This document shows, piece after piece, positions 17,133 to 25,707 of a stretch of DNA of 64,000 nucleotides (its first letter is position 1; the number at the start of each line of letters is the position of its first letter). Both the position numbers and the translations under genes were made by a program. The stretch lies in the NCBI GenBank assembly GCA_965198675.1, contig OZ240666.1, forward strand, positions 3,968,001-4,032,000. The letters run 5' to 3'. The notes under the pieces are model-generated. The model had not been told where the DNA came from. It saw only the letters and a program-made list of their open reading frames with translations, and did no database searches. This stretch comes from Prochloron sp965198675 (GTDB taxonomy: Bacteria > Cyanobacteriota > Cyanobacteriia > Cyanobacteriales > Prochloraceae).

Positions 17133-18092
17133 ATGAGATTCATTAGTCCCAAAACCGACTTTGCTTTCAAAAAAATCTTTGGCTCCGAACAAAGTAAAGA
17201 TATCCTCATTAGCTTCCTCAATGCTATGATATACTCGGAGGAAGATAAAATCCAGGATTTGGAGATAATCGATCCCTATAATGCTGCCAGTGTGGTAGAC
17301 TTAAAGGATAGCTACTTAGACGTAAAGGCAGTACTGAATGATAACACTACGGTTATTATTGAAATGCAGGTTTCCAACGTGGAAGCTTTCCACAAACGAG
17401 TCATCTATAATTTAAGCAAAACCTACACCAACCAGCTAGAGTCAGGAGTGGGATATTTGCAACTCAGCCCGGTCATTGCTTTAACCATAACGGATTTTAA
17501 GATGTTTGCCGAAACCGAAAAAGTTATCACCCGTTTCTCTTTTATAGAACAAGAAAAAGGGTTTATTTATCGAGATGACGAGCTGGAAATGGTGTTCGTG
17601 GAACTGCCTAAATTTAACAAAAAACTGGAAGAGTTAGAAACTATAACCGATAAGTGGATCTATTTTCTCAAACAAGCTCCCAGTTTAGAAGTAATACCGG
17701 AAACCATGGAAAACATACCGGAACTAAAGAAAGCACTGGAAATAGCACAACGGGCACAGTTAAGCCCTAAAGAATCGGAAAGACTCCACAAACAAGAGGT
17801 ATTTTTTCAAGACCAAAAGGGGGTGGGAATAAAAGCACGACGGGAAGGACTAGAAGAAGGACGAAAAGAAGGACGAAAAGAAGGACGAAAAGAAGGACGA
17901 AAAGAAGGACAACTTCTGGGGGAAAGGAAAATAATCTTCCGTCAGCTACAGCGACGTTTTGGTAAACTTGAAGAGGAGGCAATCACCTTGATAGAAAAAT
18001 TATCCCCAGAAAACTTAGAACTTCTCGGCGAGGTAATTTTTGATTTCAATGGATCTGATGATTTGTTCAATTACCTGCAACGCCATTTGTAA
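17133..18092 (+). CDS. Rpn family PD-(D/E)XK nuclease/transposase with DUF4351
   Basis: A 319-residue protein that begins with the classic family opening ISPKTDFAFKKIFGSEQSKDILISFLNAMI, followed by DSYLDVKAVLNDNTTVIIEMQVSNVEAFHKRVIYNLSKTYTNQL: the D...(I)EMQ residues form the PD-(D/E)XK site. The C-terminal 55 residues (KIIFRQLQRRFGKLEEEAITLIEKLSPENLELLGEVIFDF) are DUF4351. A GRKE repeat separates the domains. The start ATG is consistent with the family. Like its relative at 937, the role is unproven; Rpn proteins cleave DNA and promote recombination in E. coli. Confidence 0.85.
   Translation: MRFISPKTDFAFKKIFGSEQSKDILISFLNAMIYSEEDKIQDLEIIDPYNAASVVDLKDSYLDVKAVLNDNTTVIIEMQVSNVEAFHKRVIYNLSKTYTNQLESGVGYLQLSPVIALTITDFKMFAETEKVITRFSFIEQEKGFIYRDDELEMVFVELPKFNKKLEELETITDKWIYFLKQAPSLEVIPETMENIPELKKALEIAQRAQLSPKESERLHKQEVFFQDQKGVGIKARREGLEEGRKEGRKEGRKEGRKEGQLLGERKIIFRQLQRRFGKLEEEAITLIEKLSPENLELLGEVIFDFNGSDDLFNYLQRHL
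17849..17910 (+). repeat. 12-base in-frame tandem repeat (GRKE linker)
   Basis: Five to six consecutive near-identical units of GAAGGACGAAAA encode the peptide EGRK repeated, forming a highly charged linker before DUF4351. It is an independent repeat of different sequence from the one at 1573, but in the same position of the same protein architecture. Confidence 0.9.
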
Positions 18093-18964
18093 AGAAATGT
18101 AATATGGAGGGGTCCAACAATCGCTGAAATGACCCCCCTCATATTTGGTGCTCTATAATGCACTCATAACGGGGGTTTCGGCACCAGACTCTTTTGACTC
18201 GCTCAAAAGTTGAATTAATGGAAACATTGTTATCCCTAACGCTAACAAAGGAGAAACTTCCAGCTTTTGACTCGCTCAAAAGTTGAATGAAGTGAAAAAA
18301 ATACATTCCTCTGGTTGCTTAGAGATGTTCTGGGCGATCGGGGGTATTTTATTGCAGTTATCAGCTTTGTAGTGAGAATTAGTAGGGTGGGCATTGCCCA
18401 CCAACAAGGGTATCTAGGCGCGCGCCGCAAAGCAGATCCCTGCCCGATCGCCTCTCGCTTAGGATTTCAAACAACCTGTACCCCTTGCCCTGTAAGTTTT
18501 TTAGTCATTTAGCACCCAATTTAAGATGGTTTGTCGAGTTACCAGTACTCCTTTGCGGGGCGTAGAGCGCGAAACTTCAAACCAAATCAGGGGTTTTACA
18601 ACTTAGTCCGCAATTCAGGTTAAGGGCGATAGGATAATTTGCGGCGTTGGTGGGCGATGCCCACCCTACGAGCTGAAGGGGTTTTACAACTTAGCTCGCA
18701 ATTCATTCCCGGGGGAGAGGATGGTTTATTGGGAAGATGGGCGATGCCTACAAACTCTGATTCCCCCGCCCTGCGGGCACCCTCCGTCACCCCCCTTATC
18801 AAGGGGGGATCGGGGGGATCAAGGGGGGATCCAAAATATCGGGAGGCTGAGAGGGACAAATTCCTAAGAGAAGTTAAAGATAAGACCGCTTAGTCGGGGA
18901 TCAACATAATATCGAAACAATACCGAGGATTATTGTTTCAAGCTATCAAACCAGAGGAAAATCC
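18093..18964. repeat. Gene-free stretch full of short dispersed repeats
   Basis: No credible gene lies here. It holds a duplicated CTTTTGACTCGCTCAAAAG palindrome (18191-18209 and 18263-18281), GTAGGGTGGGCATTGCCCACC (about 18382), a second GGTGGGCGATGCCCACCCTA (about 18648), and direct copies of CAAGGGGGGATC with its inverse CCCCCTTATCAAGGGGGG around 18790-18835. The promoter of pntA must lie near the right end, but I see no clear -35/-10 pair. Confidence 0.75.
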
Positions 18965-20590
18965 ATGACAATAGCCGTAGCTAAAGAGGTCCAAACAGGT
19001 CAAGAACCTAAAATGGAACCCAAAAAAGCGAAAAAAATCGGCATCCCGAAAGAAATCTACCCCGATGAACGGCGGGTAGCCGCCACCCCAGACACAGTGA
19101 AAAAGCTACAGAAGCTGGGGTTTGAAGTGCTCATTGAATCCGGTGCAGGGGAGGCAGCTAATTTTCAGAATCGTGCCTACTCCGAAGCAGGCTGTGAAAT
19201 CATTACCAACACGGAAACTCTCTGGCAAGAAGCTGATATCCTGCTGAAAGTCCGTGCTCCCCAAATGCACCCAACTCTAGGGAAGCACGAAGCAGAATTG
19301 CTGAAGAGCAACCACACCCTAATCAGTTTTATCTGGCCAGGTCAAAATCAAGAATTGCTCGACAAACTGGCTGCCACCAATGCCTCAGTTCTAGCTATGG
19401 ACGCGGTGCCGCGAATCAGCCGCGCCCAAAAGCTGGATGCTCTCAGTTCCATGGCCAATATTGCTGGCTATCGGGCTGTAATTGAAGCTGCTAATAACTT
19501 CGGTCGCTTCTTCACTGGACAAATTACTGCTGCGGGGAAAGTGCCCCCGGCTAAAGTGATGGTCATCGGTGCTGGTGTTGCGGGACTGGCTGCCATCGGC
19601 GCTGCTAGAAGTCTAGGAGCCATTGTCCGTGCTTTCGATACCCGTCCCGTGGTGAAGGAGCAGGTGGAAAGTCTCGGAGCAGAATTCTTGGAATTGAATT
19701 TCCAAGAAGACGGCAGCGGACAGGGGGGCTATGCCAAGGTGATGAGCAAGGAATTTATCGCAGCGGAAATCGCTTTGTTTGCTCAACAAGCCAAAGAAGT
19801 GGATATCATCATCACCACAGCCCTCATTCCCGGTAAAAAAGCGCCCCTGCTCATTACCGAAGAAATGGTTAAGAGCATGAAAGAAGGTTCGGTGGTTGTA
19901 GATCTAGCCGCAGAACAGGGAGGCAATTGTGCTGTTACCAAGCCCAATGATATCTACCGCTACAAAGGAGTGACCATCATTGGTTTGACTGATTTACCTT
20001 CCCGAATGGCCACTCAAGCGAGCCAACTTTACGGCAGCAATCTTTGCCATTTGCTCACAGATATGGGGGGTTCAGAGAATTACAAAATTGACCTGGAAGA
20101 TGAGGTGATTCGGGGCGCTTTAGTACTCCACGAAGGGAAAATCACCTGGCCACCACCCCAGCTTTCTCAGCCAGCACCGCAACCAGCAGCCTCCTCCCAA
20201 CCCAAGGTTCCTACACCGAAGGAAGAGTCAGCCACCACAAAATCCAAAGCCAACACAGGTTTGTTATGGATACTTTTGGCAGGAAGTGCTCTGTTTGCTC
20301 TAGGAGTGGGAGCGCCCAGTTCCTTCCTATCTCACTTCACCGTGTTTGTCCTGGCCTGCTTTGTGGGCTGGCAAGTAATCTGGAACGTCTCCCCAGCCCT
20401 TCATACACCATTAATGAGTGTCACCAATGCCATCAGTGGCATCATAATAATAGGTGGTATGGTTCAGATTTCAGGAGCATCCACTTCACCCACCACTATC
20501 CTAGGAGCGATCGCTGTTTTGGTGGGGACAATTAACATTTCTGGCGGCTTCCTCGTTACTCAAAGAATGCTCAAAATGTTCCGCAAATGA
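18965..20590 (+). CDS. pntA: NAD(P) transhydrogenase subunit alpha (fused form)
   Basis: A 541-residue protein. The NAD(H)-binding dI domain fills residues 20-390: IGIPKEIYPDERRVAATPDTV, RAQKLDALSSMANIAGYRAV, the Rossmann loop VMVIGAGVAGLAAIGAARSLGAIVRAFDTRP, and SVVVDLAAEQGGNCAVTKP. A Pro/Ala/Gln linker (about 390-430) leads to four hydrophobic segments (LLWILLAGSALFALGVGAP onward) that form part of the dII membrane domain. With PntB it couples proton translocation to hydride transfer between NADH and NADP+ in the membrane. Many cyanobacteria carry this subunit as two genes; here it is fused as in E. coli. pntB follows 180 bases downstream. Confidence 0.93.
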   Translation: MTIAVAKEVQTGQEPKMEPKKAKKIGIPKEIYPDERRVAATPDTVKKLQKLGFEVLIESGAGEAANFQNRAYSEAGCEIITNTETLWQEADILLKVRAPQMHPTLGKHEAELLKSNHTLISFIWPGQNQELLDKLAATNASVLAMDAVPRISRAQKLDALSSMANIAGYRAVIEAANNFGRFFTGQITAAGKVPPAKVMVIGAGVAGLAAIGAARSLGAIVRAFDTRPVVKEQVESLGAEFLELNFQEDGSGQGGYAKVMSKEFIAAEIALFAQQAKEVDIIITTALIPGKKAPLLITEEMVKSMKEGSVVVDLAAEQGGNCAVTKPNDIYRYKGVTIIGLTDLPSRMATQASQLYGSNLCHLLTDMGGSENYKIDLEDEVIRGALVLHEGKITWPPPQLSQPAPQPAASSQPKVPTPKEESATTKSKANTGLLWILLAGSALFALGVGAPSSFLSHFTVFVLACFVGWQVIWNVSPALHTPLMSVTNAISGIIIIGGMVQISGASTSPTTILGAIAVLVGTINISGGFLVTQRMLKMFRK

Positions 20591-20639
20591 CTTTTTTATG
20601 TTAAGCAGACATAAGGTTGATATCTGTATTCATCTGCTC

Positions 20640-20745
20640 CCGCCAAAGGCGGTTGCTTGCGCTTTGCTTGCGCTTTGCTTCGCAATCATCTGCGGGACGC
20701 CAAGGGCGGGACGCCAAGGGCGGTTGCTTCGCAAAGTTTCGCAAT
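20640..20745 (+). repeat. Repeat insertion in the pntA-pntB gap
   Basis: The spacer contains GCGCTTTGCTTGCGCTTTGC and two tandem GGGACGCCAAGGGCGG units followed by TTGCTTCGCAAAG...CGCAATC. The same module (GGGACGCCAAGGGCGG plus the TTGCTTCGCAAAG hairpin) interrupts the tnpB gene at about 26188-26265, and its GGGACGCCAAAGGCGG variant occurs at 39064. It has enlarged the gap between two genes that are normally almost adjacent. Confidence 0.8.
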
Positions 20746-20770
20746 CAAACAAAAAACCAACAACAAAAAT

Positions 20771-22255
20771 ATGTCCAACAACCTGCTGACAGTCGCTTAT
20801 ATTGCGGCTAGCGCTTTATTTATTCTCAGCCTTGGGGGATTATCTAATCAAGAAACTGCTCGTCAAGGCAATATCTTTGGTATTATCGGTATGGCGATCG
20901 CCTTTATCGCTACAGCCCTAAGTTCCCAGGTAACTGGATATGGGTTGCTCTTAACCGTTATCTTACCCGGAGCCATAGTAGGAGCTATCCTTGCAGCTCG
21001 GGTAGCCATGACTTCCATGCCGGAATTAGTAGCAATTTTGCACAGTTTTGTCGGTCTTGCTGCGGTTTTGGTAGGTTTTGCCAATTACCTCTCTCCCGAT
21101 CCTGAGTTAGTGGGATCTGAGGCAACAATTCACGAAATTGAAATCTTTGTCGGCATATTTATCGGTGCCATTACCTTTACTGGTTCCGTCATCGCCTTTG
21201 GGAAGCTGCGAGGCATAATCGGCAGCAAACCCTTAGTCCTGCCAGCCCGCCACTTACTCAATATTGCCATGGTGGTGGCTTGTGTTTGGTTAGGAGTTCA
21301 GTTCATGGAGGGGGCAACCTTTTGGGAAGACTTCCAAATCTCCCAAAACTCTGTTCCTTTCCTAACCCAGGAAGGACTGCAACCCCTATTAATTATGACC
21401 GCCATAGCCTTTGTATTGGGAATGCATTTGGTGGCAGCTATTGGTGGAGCGGATATGCCCGTAGTCATCTCCATGCTCAACAGCTATTCCGGTTGGGCTG
21501 CCGCAGCGGCTGGTTTTATGCTCTCCAACGACCTGCTGATTATCACTGGAGCGCTGGTGGGTAGCAGCGGAGCAATTCTGAGCTACATTATGTGTCGAGC
21601 CATGAACCGCTCTTTCATCAGCGTGATTTTAGGTGGTTTCGGTGAAGGAGCAGGAACCCCTTCCGTTGGAGCAAAACCTGCGGGGGAAGCCACAGCAACA
21701 AATGTAGAGGAAGTAGCTCAATTGTTGCTGGATGCCAAGAGCGTTATTATCGTACCTGGCTACGGTATGGCAGCAGCTCAAGCCCAACACCCAGTGTCAG
21801 AAATCACCAAATTTCTCCGGGAGCGCAAGAAAAATGTTCGTTTTGGCATCCATCCGGTAGCAGGTCGCATGCCCGGACACATGAATGTCCTCCTGGCTGA
21901 GGCAAATGTGCCCTACGACATCGTTTTGGAAATGGAAGAGATCAATGAAGACTTCTCCGAAACTGATGTAGTGTTAGTCATTGGCGCCAACGATACTGTT
22001 AATCCCAGCGCCTTGGAAGATCCTACCAGTCAAATCGCCGGTATGCCAGTGCTGGAAGTTTGGAACGCTGTCAATGTAGTAGTCATGAAGCGCAGTCTTG
22101 CCAGTGGCTATGCTGGAGTAGACAATCCCCTCTTCTACAAGGAAAATACCCAAATGCTCTTTGGGGATGCCAAGCAAAACGTTGCCGCTATCCAGAGTAA
22201 GCTGGTAGAGTCTGCGGCACCAATGATTACGACAGAAAAAGTCTTGGTGAAATAG
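20771..22255 (+). CDS. pntB: NAD(P) transhydrogenase subunit beta
   Basis: About 494 residues from the ATG at 20771 (MSNNLLTVAYIAASALFIL); an upstream in-frame extension is only repeat sequence. Eight or nine hydrophobic helices form the dII proton channel (for example VTGYGLLLTVILPGAIVGAILAARV, HLLNIAMVVACVWLGVQF). The C-terminal 180 residues are the NADP(H)-binding dIII: VIIVPGYGMAAAQAQHPVSEI, RFGIHPVAGRMPGHMNVLLAEANVPYD, LVIGANDTVNPSALEDPTS, VVVMKRSLASGYAGVDNPLFY. All expected motifs are intact. The protein pairs with PntA and would help balance NADPH and NADH pools. Confidence 0.93.
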   Translation: MSNNLLTVAYIAASALFILSLGGLSNQETARQGNIFGIIGMAIAFIATALSSQVTGYGLLLTVILPGAIVGAILAARVAMTSMPELVAILHSFVGLAAVLVGFANYLSPDPELVGSEATIHEIEIFVGIFIGAITFTGSVIAFGKLRGIIGSKPLVLPARHLLNIAMVVACVWLGVQFMEGATFWEDFQISQNSVPFLTQEGLQPLLIMTAIAFVLGMHLVAAIGGADMPVVISMLNSYSGWAAAAAGFMLSNDLLIITGALVGSSGAILSYIMCRAMNRSFISVILGGFGEGAGTPSVGAKPAGEATATNVEEVAQLLLDAKSVIIVPGYGMAAAQAQHPVSEITKFLRERKKNVRFGIHPVAGRMPGHMNVLLAEANVPYDIVLEMEEINEDFSETDVVLVIGANDTVNPSALEDPTSQIAGMPVLEVWNAVNVVVMKRSLASGYAGVDNPLFYKENTQMLFGDAKQNVAAIQSKLVESAAPMITTEKVLVK

Positions 22256-22667
22256 AGTCAAGCTTTATACCGAGTTGCTGGTCATTCAGAGAAGGTGTGG
22301 CGCAGTTTTATTTGTAGGGGCGGGGTTTTCCCGCCCGCATAGCTTGCGTGACCCTGGCTTTGCCCGGATCCGGCGCGCCCCCGCGCCAGCCCGCCATATA
22401 GAGTCATTTATAAATTTTCTTTTTGATCGCAACTTGGTATTACAGACAAAAATTTCTATAATAGCCCTAGGCTAGGGCCTAGGGCATTAATAACCGTGAT
22501 GCAAAGCTTTCAGGACATTGCTATAACTAACATTAGTACTGGTAACTGTCAAGATAACTGCTAACTGCTATTTATGATGGTCATTGCAGCTTCAGATTTT
22601 TTTATGTGAGTTTTTGTTAACGCAGAATTCAGTCGGCGGCTTTGCCACCGACTGAATTATTGACAAT
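22256..22667. repeat. Intergenic stretch with GC-rich inverted repeats
   Basis: No gene is apparent. Around 22313-22336 GTAGGGGCGGGGTTTTCCCGCCC forms a hairpin of a dispersed kind, CCGGATCCGG occurs near 22362, and CCTAGGCTAGGGCCTAGG forms a short palindrome near 22466. The right end contains the hairpin listed separately. Confidence 0.6.
22627..22656 (-). terminator. Hairpin downstream of the GRDP-like gene
   Basis: TTCAGTCGG, variable base, GGC, AAA, GCC, variable base, CCGACTGAA makes an almost perfect 13-pair stem with a 3-base loop, 12 bases after the stop of the GRDP-like gene. No run of U follows on either strand, so it may be a weak terminator or an mRNA-stabilising structure rather than a classical intrinsic terminator. 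Confidence 0.55.
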
Positions 22668-23207
22668 TTAATTGCTACAAGCATGCCAACATCTGTCTTC
22701 ACAATCATGCCAGCATCCGCTTTGCCCACCTCTTACCATCGGCTCATTAAAAAGATACTGATAATATTCTTTTGTTTTCTCAAAAGAATCAATTAAAGCT
22801 TTTTCGTCATCAGCCCCTCTAAGCCCAAAATAAGGATAGTGATGAAAATAACCGCCAAATATGTTTTCGCTGTCCTTGCAATAAGCGCGTGTATCCAAAA
22901 TGTGGTAGTGCCACATGGTGTCCATAATCTTGTTATGGAAAATTGAATAATGCGGATGCGGATAATTAAAGCAAAGGGTTAAGTACCTCTTATACTCTAT
23001 TTCTGCGTCTTCACATTGTTCGTTGCTCCACCCAATGCTCTCTTTAGGGTCATTCATTTTCATTTTGACCATTTCAAGATCAATGGCGGCCACTTTGCGG
23101 TAGATGCCTTTGCTGATCAAAAAATCAATGCGCTCTTGGCTAATTGGATTGGGCATTGTCAATGCCGTTTCTCCGATTTTGGTTCTATTTTCTGTAATTG
23201 TTTGCAT
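22668..23207 (-). CDS. GRDP-like (glycine-rich domain-containing protein-like) protein with a Cys/Trp/His-rich tail
   Basis: A 179-residue protein. The middle, DTMWHYHILDTRAYCKDSENIFGGYFHHYPYFG (about residues 104-137), matches the WxWHxHxLD...Y..DC...FG signature of the GRDP-like family (PF07173). The His-x-His and following His-His could bind a metal. The N-terminus (QERIDFLISKGIYRKVAAIDLEMVKMKM) is helical. The last residues read SGCWHDCEDRCWHACSN: two CWHxC units in mirror spacing, unlike the rest of the protein. Such a tail could be a metal site or the core of a ribosomally made, modified peptide; both are inference. It starts 12 bases after the end of the TauD-like gene on the same strand and ends before a hairpin, so the two probably form an operon. 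Confidence 0.7.
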   Translation of the reverse strand: MQTITENRTKIGETALTMPNPISQERIDFLISKGIYRKVAAIDLEMVKMKMNDPKESIGWSNEQCEDAEIEYKRYLTLCFNYPHPHYSIFHNKIMDTMWHYHILDTRAYCKDSENIFGGYFHHYPYFGLRGADDEKALIDSFEKTKEYYQYLFNEPMVRGGQSGCWHDCEDRCWHACSN

Positions 23208-23219
23208 AAATCCCTCCTT

Positions 23220-23894
23220 TTAGGTGAAAAAATTTGGATTGGAAATCCAAAAACGCTTCAAAAATCTATCTTTGTTGCCTTTTATTTCAGTCCTTCCATG
23301 CAATATTTTACCATTATCAATTAATAATACATCTTTGGGCTGAAGTAAAATCTTTTGCGTTTTTATATTTGCTATGGTGGAACGGAATCTTGCTAAAAGT
23401 TCTTGGTCTGCTTTTTCCAGATTCTCCTTTACCAGCCAAAAAGAATAATAACATCTGTACTTTCCTTTAACTTTATTTAACAAAGGATGGCTGTCTTTGT
23501 CATCGTCAAATATTTTGTGTTCATACAAATGGATTGATGCCAATTGCTCTTTCTCTTGCTCTGTGAATTTTTCAAGCACATCTTCAATATCTAGAAAGAC
23601 ACTATATCCGCCTTCGCTAGACTGTTTTATGCAATGTCAAGCGATAATATCGACTTTGTGGTGGTCAGTGTGAAAATCCAATTCTTTTGACGAGGTAACC
23701 AAGGCTTTGCTATTGGTGTTTATCTTTACATCTGTTACTTGTATTATGTTGCCCAATGACTCTAATAAACTTCTCAAATTTTCCCTAGAAATATCCCGAA
23801 GATAAACATAGCCATTTGTGCGAAGCTGGGATAGATCTGGACTACCATCGCCGGTAGTTTTTCTCCTAGTGCTTTTGGTTTGTACGATCTGCAT
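23220..23894 (-). pseudogene. TauD/TfdA-family 2-oxoglutarate dioxygenase with one in-frame TGA
   Basis: Two frames (23637-23894 and 23220-23579) are in the same register and join across a single TGA at 23637-23639: ...DFHTDHHKVDIIA, stop, HCIKQSSEGGYSVFLDIEDVLEKF... The iron ligands are all present: H-x-D in FHTDHH, distal His in DVLLIDNGKILHGR, and the 2-oxoglutarate-binding Arg in KDRFLKRFW. Related proteins have a tryptophan (TGG) at the stop position as far as I recall, so one TGG to TGA change would explain it. The protein would be about 224 residues, short for TauD. The intact downstream GRDP-like gene suggests the change is recent, or that the codon is read through. Confidence 0.7.
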
Positions 23895-23948
23895 GGTTAA
23901 CTAACTTTGTTATTATTTTTTTATTATTTTGAGCTTAAGCATGTTATT

Positions 23949-24158
23949 TTATCCTCCGCCAACAATTGTAACTATTTCCAGGCGATCGCCCTTTTCCACC
24001 TGAGTATGGGACCAATATTGTCGATGAAGGATTTCTCCATTGTATTCTACAGCCACTAAACGGGGATTTAATTGGAGTTGTGTTAGAAGTTGGGGCAATG
24101 TAGTGTTAGCAGAACAGGTAAACTGTTCCCCATTCACTTGAATACTAATATTAGACAT
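23949..24158 (-). CDS. thiS: Sulfur carrier protein ThiS
   Basis: A 69-residue ubiquitin-like protein: MSNISIQVNGEQFTCSANTTLPQLLTQL, YNGEILHRQYWSHTQVEKGDRLEIVTIVGGG. The C-terminal Gly-Gly, which is adenylated and thiocarboxylated to donate sulfur to the thiazole of thiamine, is present (GGG end). The start ATG overlaps the end of thiE by 8 bases, so translation is coupled. Confidence 0.93.
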   Translation of the reverse strand: MSNISIQVNGEQFTCSANTTLPQLLTQLQLNPRLVAVEYNGEILHRQYWSHTQVEKGDRLEIVTIVGGG

Positions 24159-25233
24159 AAGCTTGAGAAACTTGGCTTGCTTCCAGACGCCGGAGAGTGT
24201 GCTTTCTGGTTAGCTGGGAGATAAAATATTGAGTGACGAGAGTCGGTTGCTCTGCCTGCATGATAGCGCGAACTACAGCTATTCGTTCCGCTCCCGCCCC
24301 AAGAACTTCATGAAAATTATTCGGATCGATCCCCCCAATGGCAAACCAGGGAATGGGGCAATTTTGGGCAAGGGTGACGTACTCCAAACCAGCGGCAGGT
24401 TTGGATTGCTTGGTGGGGGTTTCGTACACCGGACCGACGCCAATATAATCGGCTCCTTGGGCGATCGCCCGTTCCATCTCTTCCGGGTTTGTAGTGGAAC
24501 GACCAATTATTTTTTGCCCACCCAATAACTGCCTTGCTAGGGAAATGGGTATATCTTGCTGCCCTAAATGAACTCCATCTGCATTGACTGCCAGAGCTAA
24601 ATCTACCCGATCGTTCATAATAAACAATGCTTCGTAATGATGGCACAACTGACATAGTTCCTGCCCGTTAACGAGACGCTGTGCATCGTCGGTATCCTTA
24701 TCTCGATATTGAACCAGTTTCAATCCTCCTTGCAGTGCTGCTTCCACTGTAGGTAATAATTGTGGCGAAGGAGAGGTTACCAAATAAAGACGACACTGCT
24801 CAAGTTGCTGATGACGGTGATTGCTCAATAAATTGCTTTCGAGAGTATAGACTTCATAGCGCATCTGCTTAAAAGCAGAACCCATCTCAGGTTGACATAG
24901 TTTGCCATATTCTTCTAATACCCGCAGCGCTTCTTGAACGCGGCATAAATTAGCCTGCAATAATGCTTCGATGCTGCTCCGTTCCTTTTCTTGAGGATGG
25001 GAGAGTGTGGTACCTGGATCCCCCGGAGTATCTCTTGCTTGCCGCAATGGTGGGGTATGCCACCTGGCTAACTCTTGTCGCCATTGCTTACACTGGTTGG
25101 CCAATTGGCTATTATTAAGCCCGAATCGGCACCATTCTTCAATAATGCGCAGTCCTTCTCTGGCTCGATCTAAATTAGCATCTAAGATGCGGTAAATCGC
25201 TTGCTCTTGCCCTCTACTTTGGGTCATGGTCAA
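24151..25233 (-). CDS. thiE: Thiamine-phosphate synthase with N-terminal ThiD2-type domain
   Basis: A 360-residue protein. The C-terminal 210 residues are ThiE: LYLVTSPSPQLLPTVEAALQGGLKLVQYRDKDTD, FIMNDRVDLALAVNADGVHLGQQDIP, IIGRSTTNPEEMERAIAQGADYIGVGPVYETPTK, WFAIGGIDPNNFHEVLGAGAERIAVVRAI. It joins HMP-PP and thiazole phosphate into thiamine phosphate. The first 140 residues (YRILDANLDRAREGLRIIEEWCRFGL...) match the domain (ThiD2, PF17792) fused to ThiE in cyanobacteria. No TPP riboswitch is recognisable in the 400 bases upstream, which are filled with repeats. It is followed by thiS. Confidence 0.93.
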   Translation of the reverse strand: MTMTQSRGQEQAIYRILDANLDRAREGLRIIEEWCRFGLNNSQLANQCKQWRQELARWHTPPLRQARDTPGDPGTTLSHPQEKERSSIEALLQANLCRVQEALRVLEEYGKLCQPEMGSAFKQMRYEVYTLESNLLSNHRHQQLEQCRLYLVTSPSPQLLPTVEAALQGGLKLVQYRDKDTDDAQRLVNGQELCQLCHHYEALFIMNDRVDLALAVNADGVHLGQQDIPISLARQLLGGQKIIGRSTTNPEEMERAIAQGADYIGVGPVYETPTKQSKPAAGLEYVTLAQNCPIPWFAIGGIDPNNFHEVLGAGAERIAVVRAIMQAEQPTLVTQYFISQLTRKHTLRRLEASQVSQAYV

Positions 25234-25448
25234 AAACTATAGTATTTCCCCAACAATAAATGGTTATCTACCCCCTTTGCGTCTTTGTGGGCGCACAACT
25301 TGCGCCCCTACGTGCGGGAAACACGACAGAGCTGCTCTGGTTTGGTGGGCAATAAAGAATTTACTCTCATTATAGGCTACCAAACGTTGTCCCAATTGCC
25401 CACCCTACGAACTGACGTAAAGGGTAAAATTCATCAAACGCGCGGGAG

Positions 25449-25600
25449 ACTCCACCCGTAGGATGCTAAGAAGTCGTAGGATGCGTTACTAGCCGTAAGT
25501 AGTAGCAACAATACAAACTTTGTTGGCGTAACGCATCGTACGTAGCAGCATCCTAAATTAAATGGGTTAGCGTAACGCATCCTACGCATAGCGGGGTGGA
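25449..25600. repeat. BIME-like palindromic repeat (TAGGATGCGTTA family), copy 1
   Basis: CGTAGGATGCGTTA at the left and TAACGCATCCTACG at the right are inverted. Between them lie GTAAGTAGTAGCAACAATAC, AAACTTTGTTGGCGTAACGC and AGCATCCTAAATTAAATGGG. Longer versions occur at 27122, 28490 and 32474, and a short version at 39368. The structure is that of a non-coding mobile palindromic unit rather than an insertion sequence. Confidence 0.85.
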
Positions 25601-25707
25601 GAGGGATAGCGCGCCCAAAACCTTAACCCAAAATTAACCAGTCAAATAACCCACACTCACATTTTGTGAGTTAGAATATAAAAACCAGCAAGAACGTTAG
25701 TCGAAAA

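Noticed and set aside
18639..18893. Open frames of 79-84 codons in the pntA upstream region
   Set aside because: They consist of translated palindromic repeats (GGTGGGCGATGCCC, CAAGGGGGGATC) with no protein-like sequence.
23637..23639. TGA as selenocysteine codon in the TauD-like gene
   Set aside because: No SECIS-like hairpin is evident just after the codon, and the position looks like tryptophan rather than cysteine in relatives.
25234..25707. Possible TPP riboswitch upstream of thiE
   Set aside because: No CUGAGA/ACCUGAUCUGGAU-type conserved core could be found; the stretch is mostly TAGGATGCGTTA repeat and low-information sequence.
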